A DNA stretch of 64,000 nucleotides, taken from assembly GCA_052390415.1 (NCBI GenBank), contig JBQTGY010000033.1:62001-126000 (forward strand). Direction: 5' to 3'. Within the stretch, counting starts at the first letter, position 1; every line of letters starts with the position of its first letter. The stretch is from JANNWF01 sp052390415 (lineage in GTDB: Bacteria; Pseudomonadota; Gammaproteobacteria; Xanthomonadales; Xanthomonadaceae). Below the pieces are notes generated by a model. That model made no database searches, was not told the DNA's origin, and was given only the letters and a program-made list of their open reading frames with translations. Shown one piece after another: positions 9,112-16,983 of this stretch. The position numbers were made by a program, and so were the translations under genes.

Positions 9112-9235
9112 AAAGCTTCAACGCACAGACGCAGAAAACCGAGAGGTTCGCGGAGACGCACATGCAATGTGTCTGATCCGTTCCTTCGATTTGCCTGCGC
9201 CCTCTGCGTTTTCTGCGCCTCCGCGTTGAAGGTTT
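9112..9235. repeat. Inverted repeat between convergent genes
   Basis: Two 28-bp arms (9112-9139 and 9208-9235) are inverted copies with four mismatches, separated by 68 bp. The arms share CTTCAACGC and CGCAGAAAAC. The sequence resembles the TCTGCG/TTCAACGC-type intergenic repeat seen in many proteobacteria. It lies between the convergent rhlE and GlxA-type genes and could fold into a long stem in either transcript. Confidence 0.65.
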
Positions 9236-9262
9236 GCCTTGGTGCTCAGGCGCCCCTCTGCC

Positions 9263-10399
9263 TCAATGCGGCCTTAGCCGAAACCGTTCGCGGTAATCCT
9301 GCGGCGTCATCGTCGTCGCCCGCTTGAAGAGCTTGCGGAAACTCGACACGTCGGAATAACCACAACGGCCGACGATTTCGTCAAAGCTGAGCAAGGTCGA
9401 TTCCAACATCGCCTTGGCGCGCTCCACCCGCAGGTGCTGGATATGCTCCAGCGGACTGACCCCGAAATGGGCACGAAAATGCCGATGCAGGCTGCGCTCG
9501 GAGGTGCCGCAATGTTCGGCCAGCACGCCGACGCTGATCTCGCCGTGCAAGGCTTCGTTGATGTAGCGCTCGGCCTTCTCGGTCAGCGTATGCCGTGGCC
9601 GTTCGCGCAGGGCCATGCTGACGTAGGGCGCTTGGCTGTTGCGTTCGCGATCCACCAGCAGCAGGCGTGAGGTGAGTTGGGCCAGGTCTTCGCCGCCGAC
9701 ACGACCGATCAGCCTGAGCACGTAGTTGATCACCGCGCTGCTGCCGCCGGTGGTGGCGACCGAACCGTCTTCGATCAACATGGCGTCTGCATCCAGCTGC
9801 ACCCGCGGATAGCGTTCGCGGAACACCGCGTCCAGCCACCAGCTGACCGTTGCACGACGGCCGTCCAACAAGCCTGCTTCGGCCAGAATGAACGCCCCGC
9901 AACAGGTGCTGGCAATGGTCACGCCACGCGCATGCATGGCCCGAATCAGCTCAATTTCCGGCCCCAGCGCATTGAGGGTGCGGATGATGTCGTCGGCGCT
10001 GCCGTGCATGAAGCCAGGCACCAGTAACACGTCAGGATCGTTGCCGCCGCAGACCACACCCTCCAGCCGCAATCCTCCGGAACATCCCAGATGCGGCTGC
10101 TGGCGCGCTCCGATGACCTGTGCGGTGAAGCGCAACGAGGTGGTGGGATCGTGCAGGAACGCCAGTTTTTGGGCGATGCGCAAGGTGTCGATCGGGCCGG
10201 CCAGACTGGACAGGATCACCCCATCCATTGCCAACACACCGAGCGTGAACAGTCGCGGTTCGCGGGCGATAGCCGCCGTGCGAACCGCGTTTTTCAGCGC
10301 GACTGCGTTGCCTATCGCATCGACTTCGCCGCGCAGCAACGCAGGTGTGCGTTCACTGCGCGGTGACTCGACGATGGTGCTTGCCGGCGACTTGGCCAT
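9263..10399 (-). CDS. GlxA family transcriptional regulator (DJ-1/PfpI plus AraC HTH)
   Basis: A 378-residue two-domain regulator. Residues about 45-225 form a DJ-1/PfpI-like amidotransferase fold, with Cys in STCCGAFILAEAGLLDGRRA at the nucleophile elbow and GLLDGRRATVSWW typical of the GlxA family. The C-terminal 100 residues are an AraC-type double helix-turn-helix: VGVLAEHCGTSERSLHRHF, then FDEIVGRCGYSDVSSFRKLF and the ending TTMTPQDYRERF. Such proteins regulate amine or amino-acid catabolism in several genera; the ligand here is unknown. The gene directly upstream encodes a secreted protein 8 bp away. Confidence 0.92.
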   Translation of the reverse strand: MAKSPASTIVESPRSERTPALLRGEVDAIGNAVALKNAVRTAAIAREPRLFTLGVLAMDGVILSSLAGPIDTLRIAQKLAFLHDPTTSLRFTAQVIGARQQPHLGCSGGLRLEGVVCGGNDPDVLLVPGFMHGSADDIIRTLNALGPEIELIRAMHARGVTIASTCCGAFILAEAGLLDGRRATVSWWLDAVFRERYPRVQLDADAMLIEDGSVATTGGSSAVINYVLRLIGRVGGEDLAQLTSRLLLVDRERNSQAPYVSMALRERPRHTLTEKAERYINEALHGEISVGVLAEHCGTSERSLHRHFRAHFGVSPLEHIQHLRVERAKAMLESTLLSFDEIVGRCGYSDVSSFRKLFKRATTMTPQDYRERFRLRPH

Positions 10400-10407
10400 T
10401 GCTCAGT

Positions 10408-10857
10408 CTAGCCTTCGACCAGCACAGCGCCGCTGTGGGTAGCAAGCATCTCCAGCACGCGCTCAGGCACACCAAACGCGGGACCGGCGGCGGCGTCGGT
10501 AGCCGACTCGCAGCTGCGCAGGGCGATGCGGCCGCTATGGCCTTCTGGCAACAAGGTCGCGGAAGGCGCAATCAACTCAATGCTGCCATCAGCGGCGCGA
10601 CCAACAACCCACAGGCCCTTGCTCGGCACCACTTGGTGCGGGCACGGCGCGGCGCTGCGAATTTCCAGATCGGCGCCGATCTGCGGCGACATGGTCCAGC
10701 TGTGCAGTTGCGGCTGCAACTTGGCCGTGTACTGGCTGCCAGCGATGTAGACCGGGTCCAGCGCGCTTTCCTGCTGCGTGGCTGATGCGGAGCTTGCGAC
10801 CAGCGCGGCAAACGCAGCCAGGACGATGCGGGAAGAAATTGTGGTGGAAGTGTTCAT
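10408..10857 (-). CDS. Secreted hypothetical protein, 149 aa
   Basis: The N-terminus is a Sec signal peptide of about 27 residues ending SSASA, followed by a mature domain of about 120 residues. It contains three Cys residues (SAAPCPHQVV, LRSCES), the phrase SKGLWVVGRAADGSIELIAP, and many small residues. No family is recognised. It ends 8 bp before the GlxA-type regulator on the same strand, so the two may be co-transcribed. Confidence 0.75.
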   Translation of the reverse strand: MNTSTTISSRIVLAAFAALVASSASATQQESALDPVYIAGSQYTAKLQPQLHSWTMSPQIGADLEIRSAAPCPHQVVPSKGLWVVGRAADGSIELIAPSATLLPEGHSGRIALRSCESATDAAAGPAFGVPERVLEMLATHSGAVLVEG

Positions 10858-11031
10858 GGGTGACTCCTGAGATTACCCGGTAGCGGGTGAGGCAAAGGAT
10901 GAGACCAACCGAATGTGGCAGGGAGTGGCGGATACGACAGTGTAATGGCCGTTTCAGCCAAAATTGCTGGCGAGACTCGCTTTCAGGGGGCGGTATCGGA
11001 CAGATGGCGGAATTCGCCATTGGCTTGCGGC

Positions 11032-11772
11032 TTATGCCAACTGCGCCAGCAGCCTACGCGCCAGCAGATGCGCATCGCCGGGCCAGCGTGCCGACAGATA
11101 GTTGCCGTCCTCAACCACGAATGCAGCGCGGTCATCGGTTTCGCTGCCGCGAGTACCCAAGGTCAAGGGGCCGCGCACAAACTGCTGCGGCGACGCCAGT
11201 GCGGCTCTCACTTCGTCTTCCACGTACGCGGCATAGGTGCGGCAATAACGGCCGCGAAGCCAGAACGTCAGACCGAACGCCAGCGCTTCCATGTACTTGG
11301 GCAGACAGGTGGTACGGCGCCGGTGCAGAACGCTGAAGCCCGTCTTCGGATCACGCGCCCGCGCCAGCGGCAATACGCCATGGCAAATGGCCGCCATGGG
11401 CCGATCCAGCGCCGCAAACCGCGCGACCACCTGCTGCAACACGTCGCTGCCCAGATACTGCCGCATGCCGGGCGCGTGGCCACCCGGCAGCAGCAAGCCA
11501 TCGAACTGGTTCACATCGATGGCGGCCCAATGCAGAGGCTGCCGGAATGCGGACGACTCGAGCATTCGTTGGTAGGCCTGTTTGGCCGCGGTATCGGCAC
11601 CCAGTTGGCCAAACACCACACCGGTCAGCAGCAGGGGATCACATTGCGCGATCGCGCCGTGTTCGGTGGCAAACACCACTTCGACGCCGGCCTTGCTTAG
11701 ATGTTGCCAAGGCACGGCGACTTCGGTGGTGTCGAAGTCGCGGTCGGGCAAGGGGATCAGGACCCGCTTCAC
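11032..11772 (-). CDS. DJ-1/PfpI family protein (type 1 glutamine amidotransferase-like)
   Basis: A 246-residue single-domain DJ-1/PfpI protein. The N-terminal strand MKRVLIPLPDRDFDTTEVAVP is followed by GLLLPGGHAPGMRQYLGS. The nucleophile is the Cys in AAICHGVLPLA, with the conserved Glu probably in FATEHG or nearby. Insertions around WLRGRYCRTYAAYVEDEV and EDGNYLSARWPGDAHLLAR match a long PfpI subgroup in which GNYLSARWPGDA is conserved. Known family roles include glyoxalase-like or chaperone-type activity; none can be assigned here. The gene precedes the HD-GYP gene's stop by 33 bp on the same strand. Confidence 0.88.
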   Translation of the reverse strand: MKRVLIPLPDRDFDTTEVAVPWQHLSKAGVEVVFATEHGAIAQCDPLLLTGVVFGQLGADTAAKQAYQRMLESSAFRQPLHWAAIDVNQFDGLLLPGGHAPGMRQYLGSDVLQQVVARFAALDRPMAAICHGVLPLARARDPKTGFSVLHRRRTTCLPKYMEALAFGLTFWLRGRYCRTYAAYVEDEVRAALASPQQFVRGPLTLGTRGSETDDRAAFVVEDGNYLSARWPGDAHLLARRLLAQLA

Positions 11773-11805
11773 GATCAGGCCAGCAAGCTCACGTCATCAA
11801 GCCGT

Positions 11806-13425
11806 CTAGCCACTATCTTCGGTGGCAATCAGGAACTCGGCCAACTCGGCATCCACGCCCGGCACGTTGTGCCAATCGATGCGATCGATCTGCTTGGGGT
11901 CGAGGAACTGGTGGGCATACGTGAGATAGACCCGCTCGCGCAGAAATACGTCAAACAGATCCGGGTCGATGTGGTTGCCGACTTTCATTCGTCCGAGGAT
12001 CTGGATCGATTCGGAAAGCGTCTTGGCCGACTTGTAGGGCCGATCCGACGCGGTCAGCGCCTCAAACACATCCGCGATACCCATGACCCGCGCCGGCACA
12101 CTCATCTGCTCACGGGTCAGCCCGCGCGGATAGCCCTTGCCGTCCATGCGCTCGTGATGGCCACCGGCGTATTCCGGCACCTTCTTCAGATGCGGCGGCC
12201 ACGGCAGCGCTTCCAACATGCGGATGGTGCTGACGATGTGGTAGTTGATGATCTCGCGCTCGGCGTCATTCAAGGTGCCGCGGCGAATGCTCAGATTCAT
12301 GGTCTCTTCGGCATTCAACAGCGGCTGCGCCTGGCCATCGACGCCGCGCCATTGATGGCCGGCAATGCGCTGAATCTCGGCGACAGCGGCGTCACTCATG
12401 AACTCGCCGCCCTTGTTGCTGGCGCGCACCGTCTCGCGATCCGCACGCAACTGCGTCACTCGCGTGGTGTAGTCGGATTCGCTCAATTCGCCCTTCAAGC
12501 GCGCGATTTCCGCATCGCGAAGCAATACTTCGAAGCGTGTGTCGATCACCTGGATGCGATCAAACAGGGTTTCCAACTTGGTGGCCTTGTCGACCACATG
12601 CACCGGCGTGGTGATCTTGCCGCAGTCATGCAGCAGGCCCGCGATCTTCAGCTCGTAGCGATCCGCGTCACTCATGCGGAAGCCCGCCATCGGCCCGATG
12701 GCGGATTGTGCGGCGGCATCGGCCAGCATCATCGTCAGCGCCGGCACGCGTTCGCAGTGACCGCCGGTGTAGGGTGATTTTTCGTCGATGGCGCTGTTGA
12801 TCAATTTGATCAGCGACTCGAACAACTCGGCCATCTGCTCGATCAGGCGCCGATTGTTCAGCGCAATGGCGGCTTGCGAAGCCAGGGATTCGACCAGTTG
12901 CCGATCCGCATCACTGAACGCACGCACCGCGCCATCGGTGCCCATCGAATTGATCAGCTGCAACACGCCGATGATGTCGCCCGCGTGATCCTTCATCGGC
13001 ACGGTCAAGAACGACTCCGAGCGATAGCCGTTCTTGGCATCAAAAGCGCGGGTGCCGGAGAAGTCAAAACCCGGCTCGTCATACGCATCGACGATGTTGA
13101 CGGTATTGCCGGTCAGCGCGGCGTGAGTCACGACCAGCGAGTGGTTTTCGGTACCGTCAGGCAGCATCAAGGAGATCGGTGCCAACCGGATGGGTTTGCC
13201 GCTGAAGCCACCTTCGAACAGCTTCAAGGTGTTGTTGCGCAGGACGTCAAACACCAACGTCTCACCTTGCTTGCGGTAGAGAGTGACGCCGTCCGCCAAG
13301 GTGAATTGACGCGCCGCCTCGACGATGCGCTCCATCAGGCTGCCCATGTCGCGGTCAGACGACAGCGCGGCGCCGATGCGATTCAGCGTTTCAAGGCGGA
13401 TCAGAATCTCGTCTTCGCTGGCCAC
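11806..13425 (-). CDS. GAF plus HD-GYP domain protein, likely cyclic-di-GMP phosphodiesterase
   Basis: A 539-residue protein with an N-terminal GAF sensor (about residues 15-185) and a C-terminal HD-GYP domain. The catalytic region has TGGHCERV, LLHDCGKITTP (the HD pair), and HHERMDGKGYPRGL with the GYP signature, then IADVFEALTASDRPYK. About 120 residues separate the HD and GYP motifs, longer than in the simplest members. It probably hydrolyses cyclic-di-GMP in the cytoplasm under control of a GAF ligand. Start is uncertain: I chose GTG at 13425, because an ATG at 13518 would leave only 8 bp to the divergent start at 13527. Confidence 0.9.
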   Translation of the reverse strand: MASEDEILIRLETLNRIGAALSSDRDMGSLMERIVEAARQFTLADGVTLYRKQGETLVFDVLRNNTLKLFEGGFSGKPIRLAPISLMLPDGTENHSLVVTHAALTGNTVNIVDAYDEPGFDFSGTRAFDAKNGYRSESFLTVPMKDHAGDIIGVLQLINSMGTDGAVRAFSDADRQLVESLASQAAIALNNRRLIEQMAELFESLIKLINSAIDEKSPYTGGHCERVPALTMMLADAAAQSAIGPMAGFRMSDADRYELKIAGLLHDCGKITTPVHVVDKATKLETLFDRIQVIDTRFEVLLRDAEIARLKGELSESDYTTRVTQLRADRETVRASNKGGEFMSDAAVAEIQRIAGHQWRGVDGQAQPLLNAEETMNLSIRRGTLNDAEREIINYHIVSTIRMLEALPWPPHLKKVPEYAGGHHERMDGKGYPRGLTREQMSVPARVMGIADVFEALTASDRPYKSAKTLSESIQILGRMKVGNHIDPDLFDVFLRERVYLTYAHQFLDPKQIDRIDWHNVPGVDAELAEFLIATEDSG

Positions 13426-13526
13426 GATGAGCGTCCCCCGGTTGCCCGCAGTGTGGCGACTGCGTGAAGACGGCGCAACTTTGTGAACTGCAATCACGTC
13501 ACTTCGGCTCGGTATCATCGCTACCT

Positions 13527-14483
13527 ATGCTTTCGACTCTGCCAGCTTTCCTGCGTATTCCGCTTGCGTTCCTGGTGATCACCGTCAATACGGTGGTGCT
13601 CACCTCGACCTTGTTCGTGGCCGCGTTCGTCAAGTTCGTGATTCCGCAACGTGACTTCCGCCGCTTCATGTCAGCCCGCCTGGTGGCGCTGGCCGAACTG
13701 TGGATAGCGATCAACAGCGCGGCGATCCGGGCGTTTACTCGCACCCGGATCATCGTCGAGGGCTCGGAAGGCTTGCGCTACCAGGGCTGGTATCTGGTGA
13801 TCAGCAATCACCAAAGCTGGGTGGACATCCCGATCCTGCAAGCGGCCTTCAATCGCCGCATGCCGTTCTTCAAGTTCTTCCTGAAGAAGGAGCTCATCTG
13901 GGTGCCGTTCCTGGGCTTGGCGTGGTGGGCGTTGGATTATCCCTTCATGCGTCGCTACGACCGCGCCATGTTGGAGAAACGTCCCGAGCTGCGAGGCCGC
14001 GATCGGGCCGAGACGCGGCTGGCTTGCGAGCGCTTTCGCAGCATTCCGGTGTCGGTGATGAACTTCGTCGAGGGCACGCGCTTCACCGGACAAAAGCATG
14101 CCGCGCAGGCGTCACCGTTTCGGCATTTGCTCAAGCCCCGCAGCGGCGGTGTCGCGTTTGTGGTCGATTCGATGGGCGACATGTTGCAATCCTTGGTGGA
14201 CATCACCTTGGTCTATCCCGCGGGAAAACCCACGGTCATGGACCTGATCGCCAATCGCATTCCCAGCGTCGAGGTGCACGTGCGCGAGCGCGTTTTGCCG
14301 GCCGATCTGCTGAATGGTGACTACGACAACGACGCCGATTACCGCGAGCGTTTCCAAACATGGTTGCAGACCATTTGGCTGGACAAAGACGCATTGATCG
14401 AGGCTCGTCTGAGCGCAGTCAGTTCTCAGGCGTCGGCGAATCCGACGCGGTCAGGTGTGGTCGAACCCAAGCGCGGCGCGTGA
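13527..14483 (+). CDS. 1-acyl-sn-glycerol-3-phosphate acyltransferase family (YihG-like)
   Basis: A 318-residue PlsC-superfamily acyltransferase. A hydrophobic N-terminal anchor (about residues 5-35) is followed by the catalytic SNHQSWVDIPILQ (H-x4-D), then RRMPFFKFFLKKELIWVPFLG and the substrate-binding NFVEGTRFT motif. This arrangement matches YihG/YihG-like acyltransferases, which remodel membrane phospholipids. It is an inner membrane protein facing the cytoplasm. The stop is 7 bp before the NRDE gene on the same strand, so the two probably form an operon. Confidence 0.92.
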   Translation: MLSTLPAFLRIPLAFLVITVNTVVLTSTLFVAAFVKFVIPQRDFRRFMSARLVALAELWIAINSAAIRAFTRTRIIVEGSEGLRYQGWYLVISNHQSWVDIPILQAAFNRRMPFFKFFLKKELIWVPFLGLAWWALDYPFMRRYDRAMLEKRPELRGRDRAETRLACERFRSIPVSVMNFVEGTRFTGQKHAAQASPFRHLLKPRSGGVAFVVDSMGDMLQSLVDITLVYPAGKPTVMDLIANRIPSVEVHVRERVLPADLLNGDYDNDADYRERFQTWLQTIWLDKDALIEARLSAVSSQASANPTRSGVVEPKRGA

Positions 14484-14490
14484 GTCCGCC

Positions 14491-15279
14491 ATGTGCCTGA
14501 TCGCGCTCGCGTGGAACGCGCACCCGCACTACGCGCTCGTCCTGATTGGCAATCGCGACGAGTTTCACGCCCGCCGCGCGTCCCCAGCCACTTGGCAGTG
14601 CGACGATCCCAACGTGATCGGCGGGGTCGATCTGCAAGCCGGTGGCAGCTGGCTGCAGCTCTCGCGGCGCGGCCGACTCGCGGCGGTAACCAACTTTCGG
14701 CAAGGTCTCAACCCACCGCCCGTCGCACGCTCGCGCGGCGCGCTGGTGGTGGATTTTGTACGCGCCGAGTCCTCTGCTGCGGAGTTTGCGCTGGGCGTTG
14801 CGTCGATTGCTGAGACTGTGGGTCGACACACACTGCTGCTGTGGGATGGCAGCGAACTGTGGCAGAGCGGCAACTATCCTGCCGCCCACGCCGCACCCAT
14901 CGCTCCCGGCCTACACGTGCTCTCGAACGCTGAGCTCGATGCGCCCTGGCCGAAAAGTCTTCGGGTGCAGAGGGCATTGGCAGACTGGCTGCAAACAGAC
15001 GCAGAAGCTTCCGCTTCAACCCGCCTTGAGCCACTGTTCACAACCCTTGCCGACGGCACTCAAGCGGAACACGCCGAACTGCCGGCCACCGGCATTCCGA
15101 TCGAATGGGAACAACGACTGTCATCTGCATTCATACGCGGCACGGACTACGGCACCCGTTGCAGCACCATCGTGTTAATCGGCCACGACGGCGCGATGCA
15201 GTTCGAGGAACGACGCTTCGGCGCGCAGGGCGAATCGACGGGCGTCACCCGATGGCAGGGGCTTTGCGAGCGTGCATAA
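14491..15279 (+). CDS. NRDE (TANGO2-like) family protein
   Basis: A 262-residue protein with the family hallmark near the N-terminus: MCLIALAWN, then GNRDEFHARRA. GGVDLQAGGSWLQLSRRGRLAAVTNFRQ is equally characteristic. The C-terminal half has GTRCSTIVLI and EERRFGAQGE, also seen in family members. Cys2 could become an N-terminal nucleophile after Met removal; that is inference. The eukaryotic homologue TANGO2 is linked to lipid or haem handling, and the bacterial role is unsettled. It follows the acyltransferase by 7 bp. The start at 14491 is set by MCLIAL. Confidence 0.9.
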   Translation: MCLIALAWNAHPHYALVLIGNRDEFHARRASPATWQCDDPNVIGGVDLQAGGSWLQLSRRGRLAAVTNFRQGLNPPPVARSRGALVVDFVRAESSAAEFALGVASIAETVGRHTLLLWDGSELWQSGNYPAAHAAPIAPGLHVLSNAELDAPWPKSLRVQRALADWLQTDAEASASTRLEPLFTTLADGTQAEHAELPATGIPIEWEQRLSSAFIRGTDYGTRCSTIVLIGHDGAMQFEERRFGAQGESTGVTRWQGLCERA

Positions 15280-15460
15280 AATGAAATGAGTGAATCGTCA
15301 CCGATCCCTCAGCGACGACGCCAAGCGATCCGGATGGCCACGTGAAAATGTCTGACCACATGTGCTGCAACCGAATCAGGTTCGGCCTGCCCATCGGCAT
15401 TTGCTTTGAGGCGGTCAGCGCAGACCACGCATTCTCACCACACCGAACGAGTCCACCGCA

Positions 15461-16036
15461 ATGCGCCTGATCCTGCCTTGGTTATTTGCGCTGATTCTGG
15501 CTGGTACAGAGTCGGCGCAAGCCACTGGGGATGCACTGGCATCTGCGGCCGCTGCCCAGATCGGCATCACCACCGGCTATGACGGCTCATACCGTCAGCT
15601 GGCCTATCCGGGCGGCGATGTGTCGGCTGCAACGGGCGTATGCAGCGACGTGGTGATTCGCGCCCTGCGGCAACTGGGCGTCGACCTGCAGGTGGCAGTG
15701 CATGACGATATGCGCGCCCACTTTGATGCGTATCCAGACAACTGGGGCCTGCAGCGCACTGATCGCAATATCGATCACCGCCGGGTGCCCAATCTCGAGA
15801 CATTCCTGCACAGGAAAGGCTGGGCAGTCGCAGCGGATGCCGCCAAATTTGAGCCGGGCGACATCGTCAGTTGGCGGCTCGACTCCGGCTTGCCGCACAT
15901 CGGCATCCTCTCGTCCCGACGTGTCGACGGTCGGCCCTTGGTGATCCACAACATCGGTGCAGGCACGCAGGAGGAGGACGTTCTGCATGCATGGCGCAAG
16001 GTGGGGCACTACCGGATGCCTGCCGATCCACCATGA
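15461..16036 (+). CDS. DUF1287 family secreted protein
   Basis: A 191-residue protein with a signal peptide (MRLILPWLFALILAGTESAQA). The mature domain matches DUF1287: AAAQIGITTGYDGSYRQLAYPGGDV, then GVCSDVVIRALRQLGVDLQ with a conserved Cys, NIDHRRVPNLETFLHRKG, and FEPGDIVSWRLDSGLPHIGI with a conserved His. The fold is NlpC/P60-like, so a Cys-His peptidase or amidase acting on the cell wall is plausible but unproven. It stands alone. The 181 bp upstream contain a CCGAA-TCAGG-TTCGG hairpin with no evident role. Confidence 0.88.
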   Translation: MRLILPWLFALILAGTESAQATGDALASAAAAQIGITTGYDGSYRQLAYPGGDVSAATGVCSDVVIRALRQLGVDLQVAVHDDMRAHFDAYPDNWGLQRTDRNIDHRRVPNLETFLHRKGWAVAADAAKFEPGDIVSWRLDSGLPHIGILSSRRVDGRPLVIHNIGAGTQEEDVLHAWRKVGHYRMPADPP

Positions 16037-16111
16037 CCGTCACAGGCAGGATGGATACGCCAGATTGTCAATTTGCGGCATGTAGCCACTGCGCTTGGGC
16101 GAAGATGAGTG

Positions 16112-16128
16112 ATAACCTACGTTATAAC
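16112..16128 (+). promoter_or_regulatory. Probable promoter and operator of the toxin-antitoxin pair
   Basis: ATAAC-CTAC-GTTAT is a perfect palindrome at 16112-16125 that overlaps TATAAC (16123-16128), a good -10 box, 19 bp before the antitoxin ATG. AbrB-type antitoxins usually repress their own promoter, so this is a likely operator. No convincing -35 box is visible. Confidence 0.45.
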
Positions 16129-16147
16129 TTGAAAGTAGCCGCCGGCC

Positions 16148-16369
16148 ATGAAACTCAAAATCACCACCATCGGCAATTCCGCAGGCGTCATCTTGCCCAA
16201 AGAGTTGCTTGCTCGATTGCGGTTGGAAAAGGGCGACGAACTGCACGCGTTCGAGACGCCCGACGGCGTGCGCTTGACCGTGTACGACCCGACCTTGGCG
16301 GCACAGATGGAAGTGGCGGAGCAGGTGATGAAAAAGCGCCGCGCGCTGTTGAACGAACTGGCCAAGTAG
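16148..16369 (+). CDS. AbrB/MazE-type antitoxin
   Basis: A 73-residue protein whose first 45 residues form a swapped-hairpin AbrB fold: MKLKITTIGNSAGVILPKEL, then RLRLEKGDELHAFETPDGV. The C-terminal helix (MEVAEQVMKKRRALLNELAK) would wrap the toxin. As antitoxin it should bind and neutralise the downstream Doc toxin and autoregulate through the palindrome overlapping the -10 box. The toxin gene starts 9 bp after its stop. Doc toxins are classically paired with Phd; AbrB-type partners are also found. Confidence 0.9.
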   Translation: MKLKITTIGNSAGVILPKELLARLRLEKGDELHAFETPDGVRLTVYDPTLAAQMEVAEQVMKKRRALLNELAK

Positions 16370-16378
16370 CGTGCGGCC

Positions 16379-16807
16379 ATGATTATCTGGATTGAAAGGC
16401 CGCTGGCGCTCGCCATCCACGAGCGCCAGCTATCCGAACATGGTGGCGGCAACGGGGTTCGCGACGAATCCCTGCTCGACTCGGCGCTGGCGCGTCCGCA
16501 GCAACTCCACGCTTACGGAGACCCGGCGCCAAACCTCGCCGACCTCGCCGCCAGTCTTGCCTTCGGGCTGGCTCGAAACCATCCATTGGTCGACGGTAAC
16601 AAACGAACCGCCGCAGTCGCATGCGAAGTGTTCATCGTCCTCAACGGCGGCACGCTCACAGCCGATGACATCGAGCTGTATCCGCTGTATATCGGCCTCG
16701 CCGAAGGCAGCCTCAGCGAGCAAGAATTCGCCGACTGGCTGCGCTCACGCATCGTGGTCAAACACCCGCAAAAGGTGCAAGAAAAACGTGGGCGCCACGC
16801 CCGCTGA
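16379..16807 (+). CDS. Doc (death on curing) family toxin, Fic fold
   Basis: A 142-residue Fic/Doc protein. The active-site motif is HPLVDGNKRTA, matching the Doc form H-x-F/L-x-D/E-G-N-K-R. GNGVRDESLLDSALARPQ near the N-terminus and AASLAFGLARN before the motif are family-typical. Known Doc toxins phosphorylate EF-Tu and stop translation. The whole motif is intact, so an active toxin is likely. It is co-transcribed with the AbrB-type antitoxin 9 bp upstream. The last 15 residues are basic and probably not conserved. Confidence 0.93.
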   Translation: MIIWIERPLALAIHERQLSEHGGGNGVRDESLLDSALARPQQLHAYGDPAPNLADLAASLAFGLARNHPLVDGNKRTAAVACEVFIVLNGGTLTADDIELYPLYIGLAEGSLSEQEFADWLRSRIVVKHPQKVQEKRGRHAR

Positions 16808-16878
16808 GCCACTGCGCAGGCAACCCACAATGCACACGCGCACCGCTTGAGATCGTCTCGAATTCGCCGACACGCTGG

Positions 16879-16946
16879 TAGGGCGGGTCTTGACCCGCCG
16901 AACCAATCTCCGCCGCAGTGCATTCGGCGGGCCAGGGCCCGCCCTA
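16879..16946. repeat. REP-like inverted repeat pair
   Basis: Two 23-bp inverted copies (16879-16901 and 16924-16946) differ at three positions. Each is itself a hairpin built on GGCGGGTC/GACCCGCC or its variant GGGCCAGGGCCC. The pair sits between the convergent toxin gene and the secreted-protein gene and could protect or end transcripts. Confidence 0.7.
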
Positions 16947-16983
16947 TTCGCAGATCGACCGGCCGGGTTTTGCCGTCGCCCAT

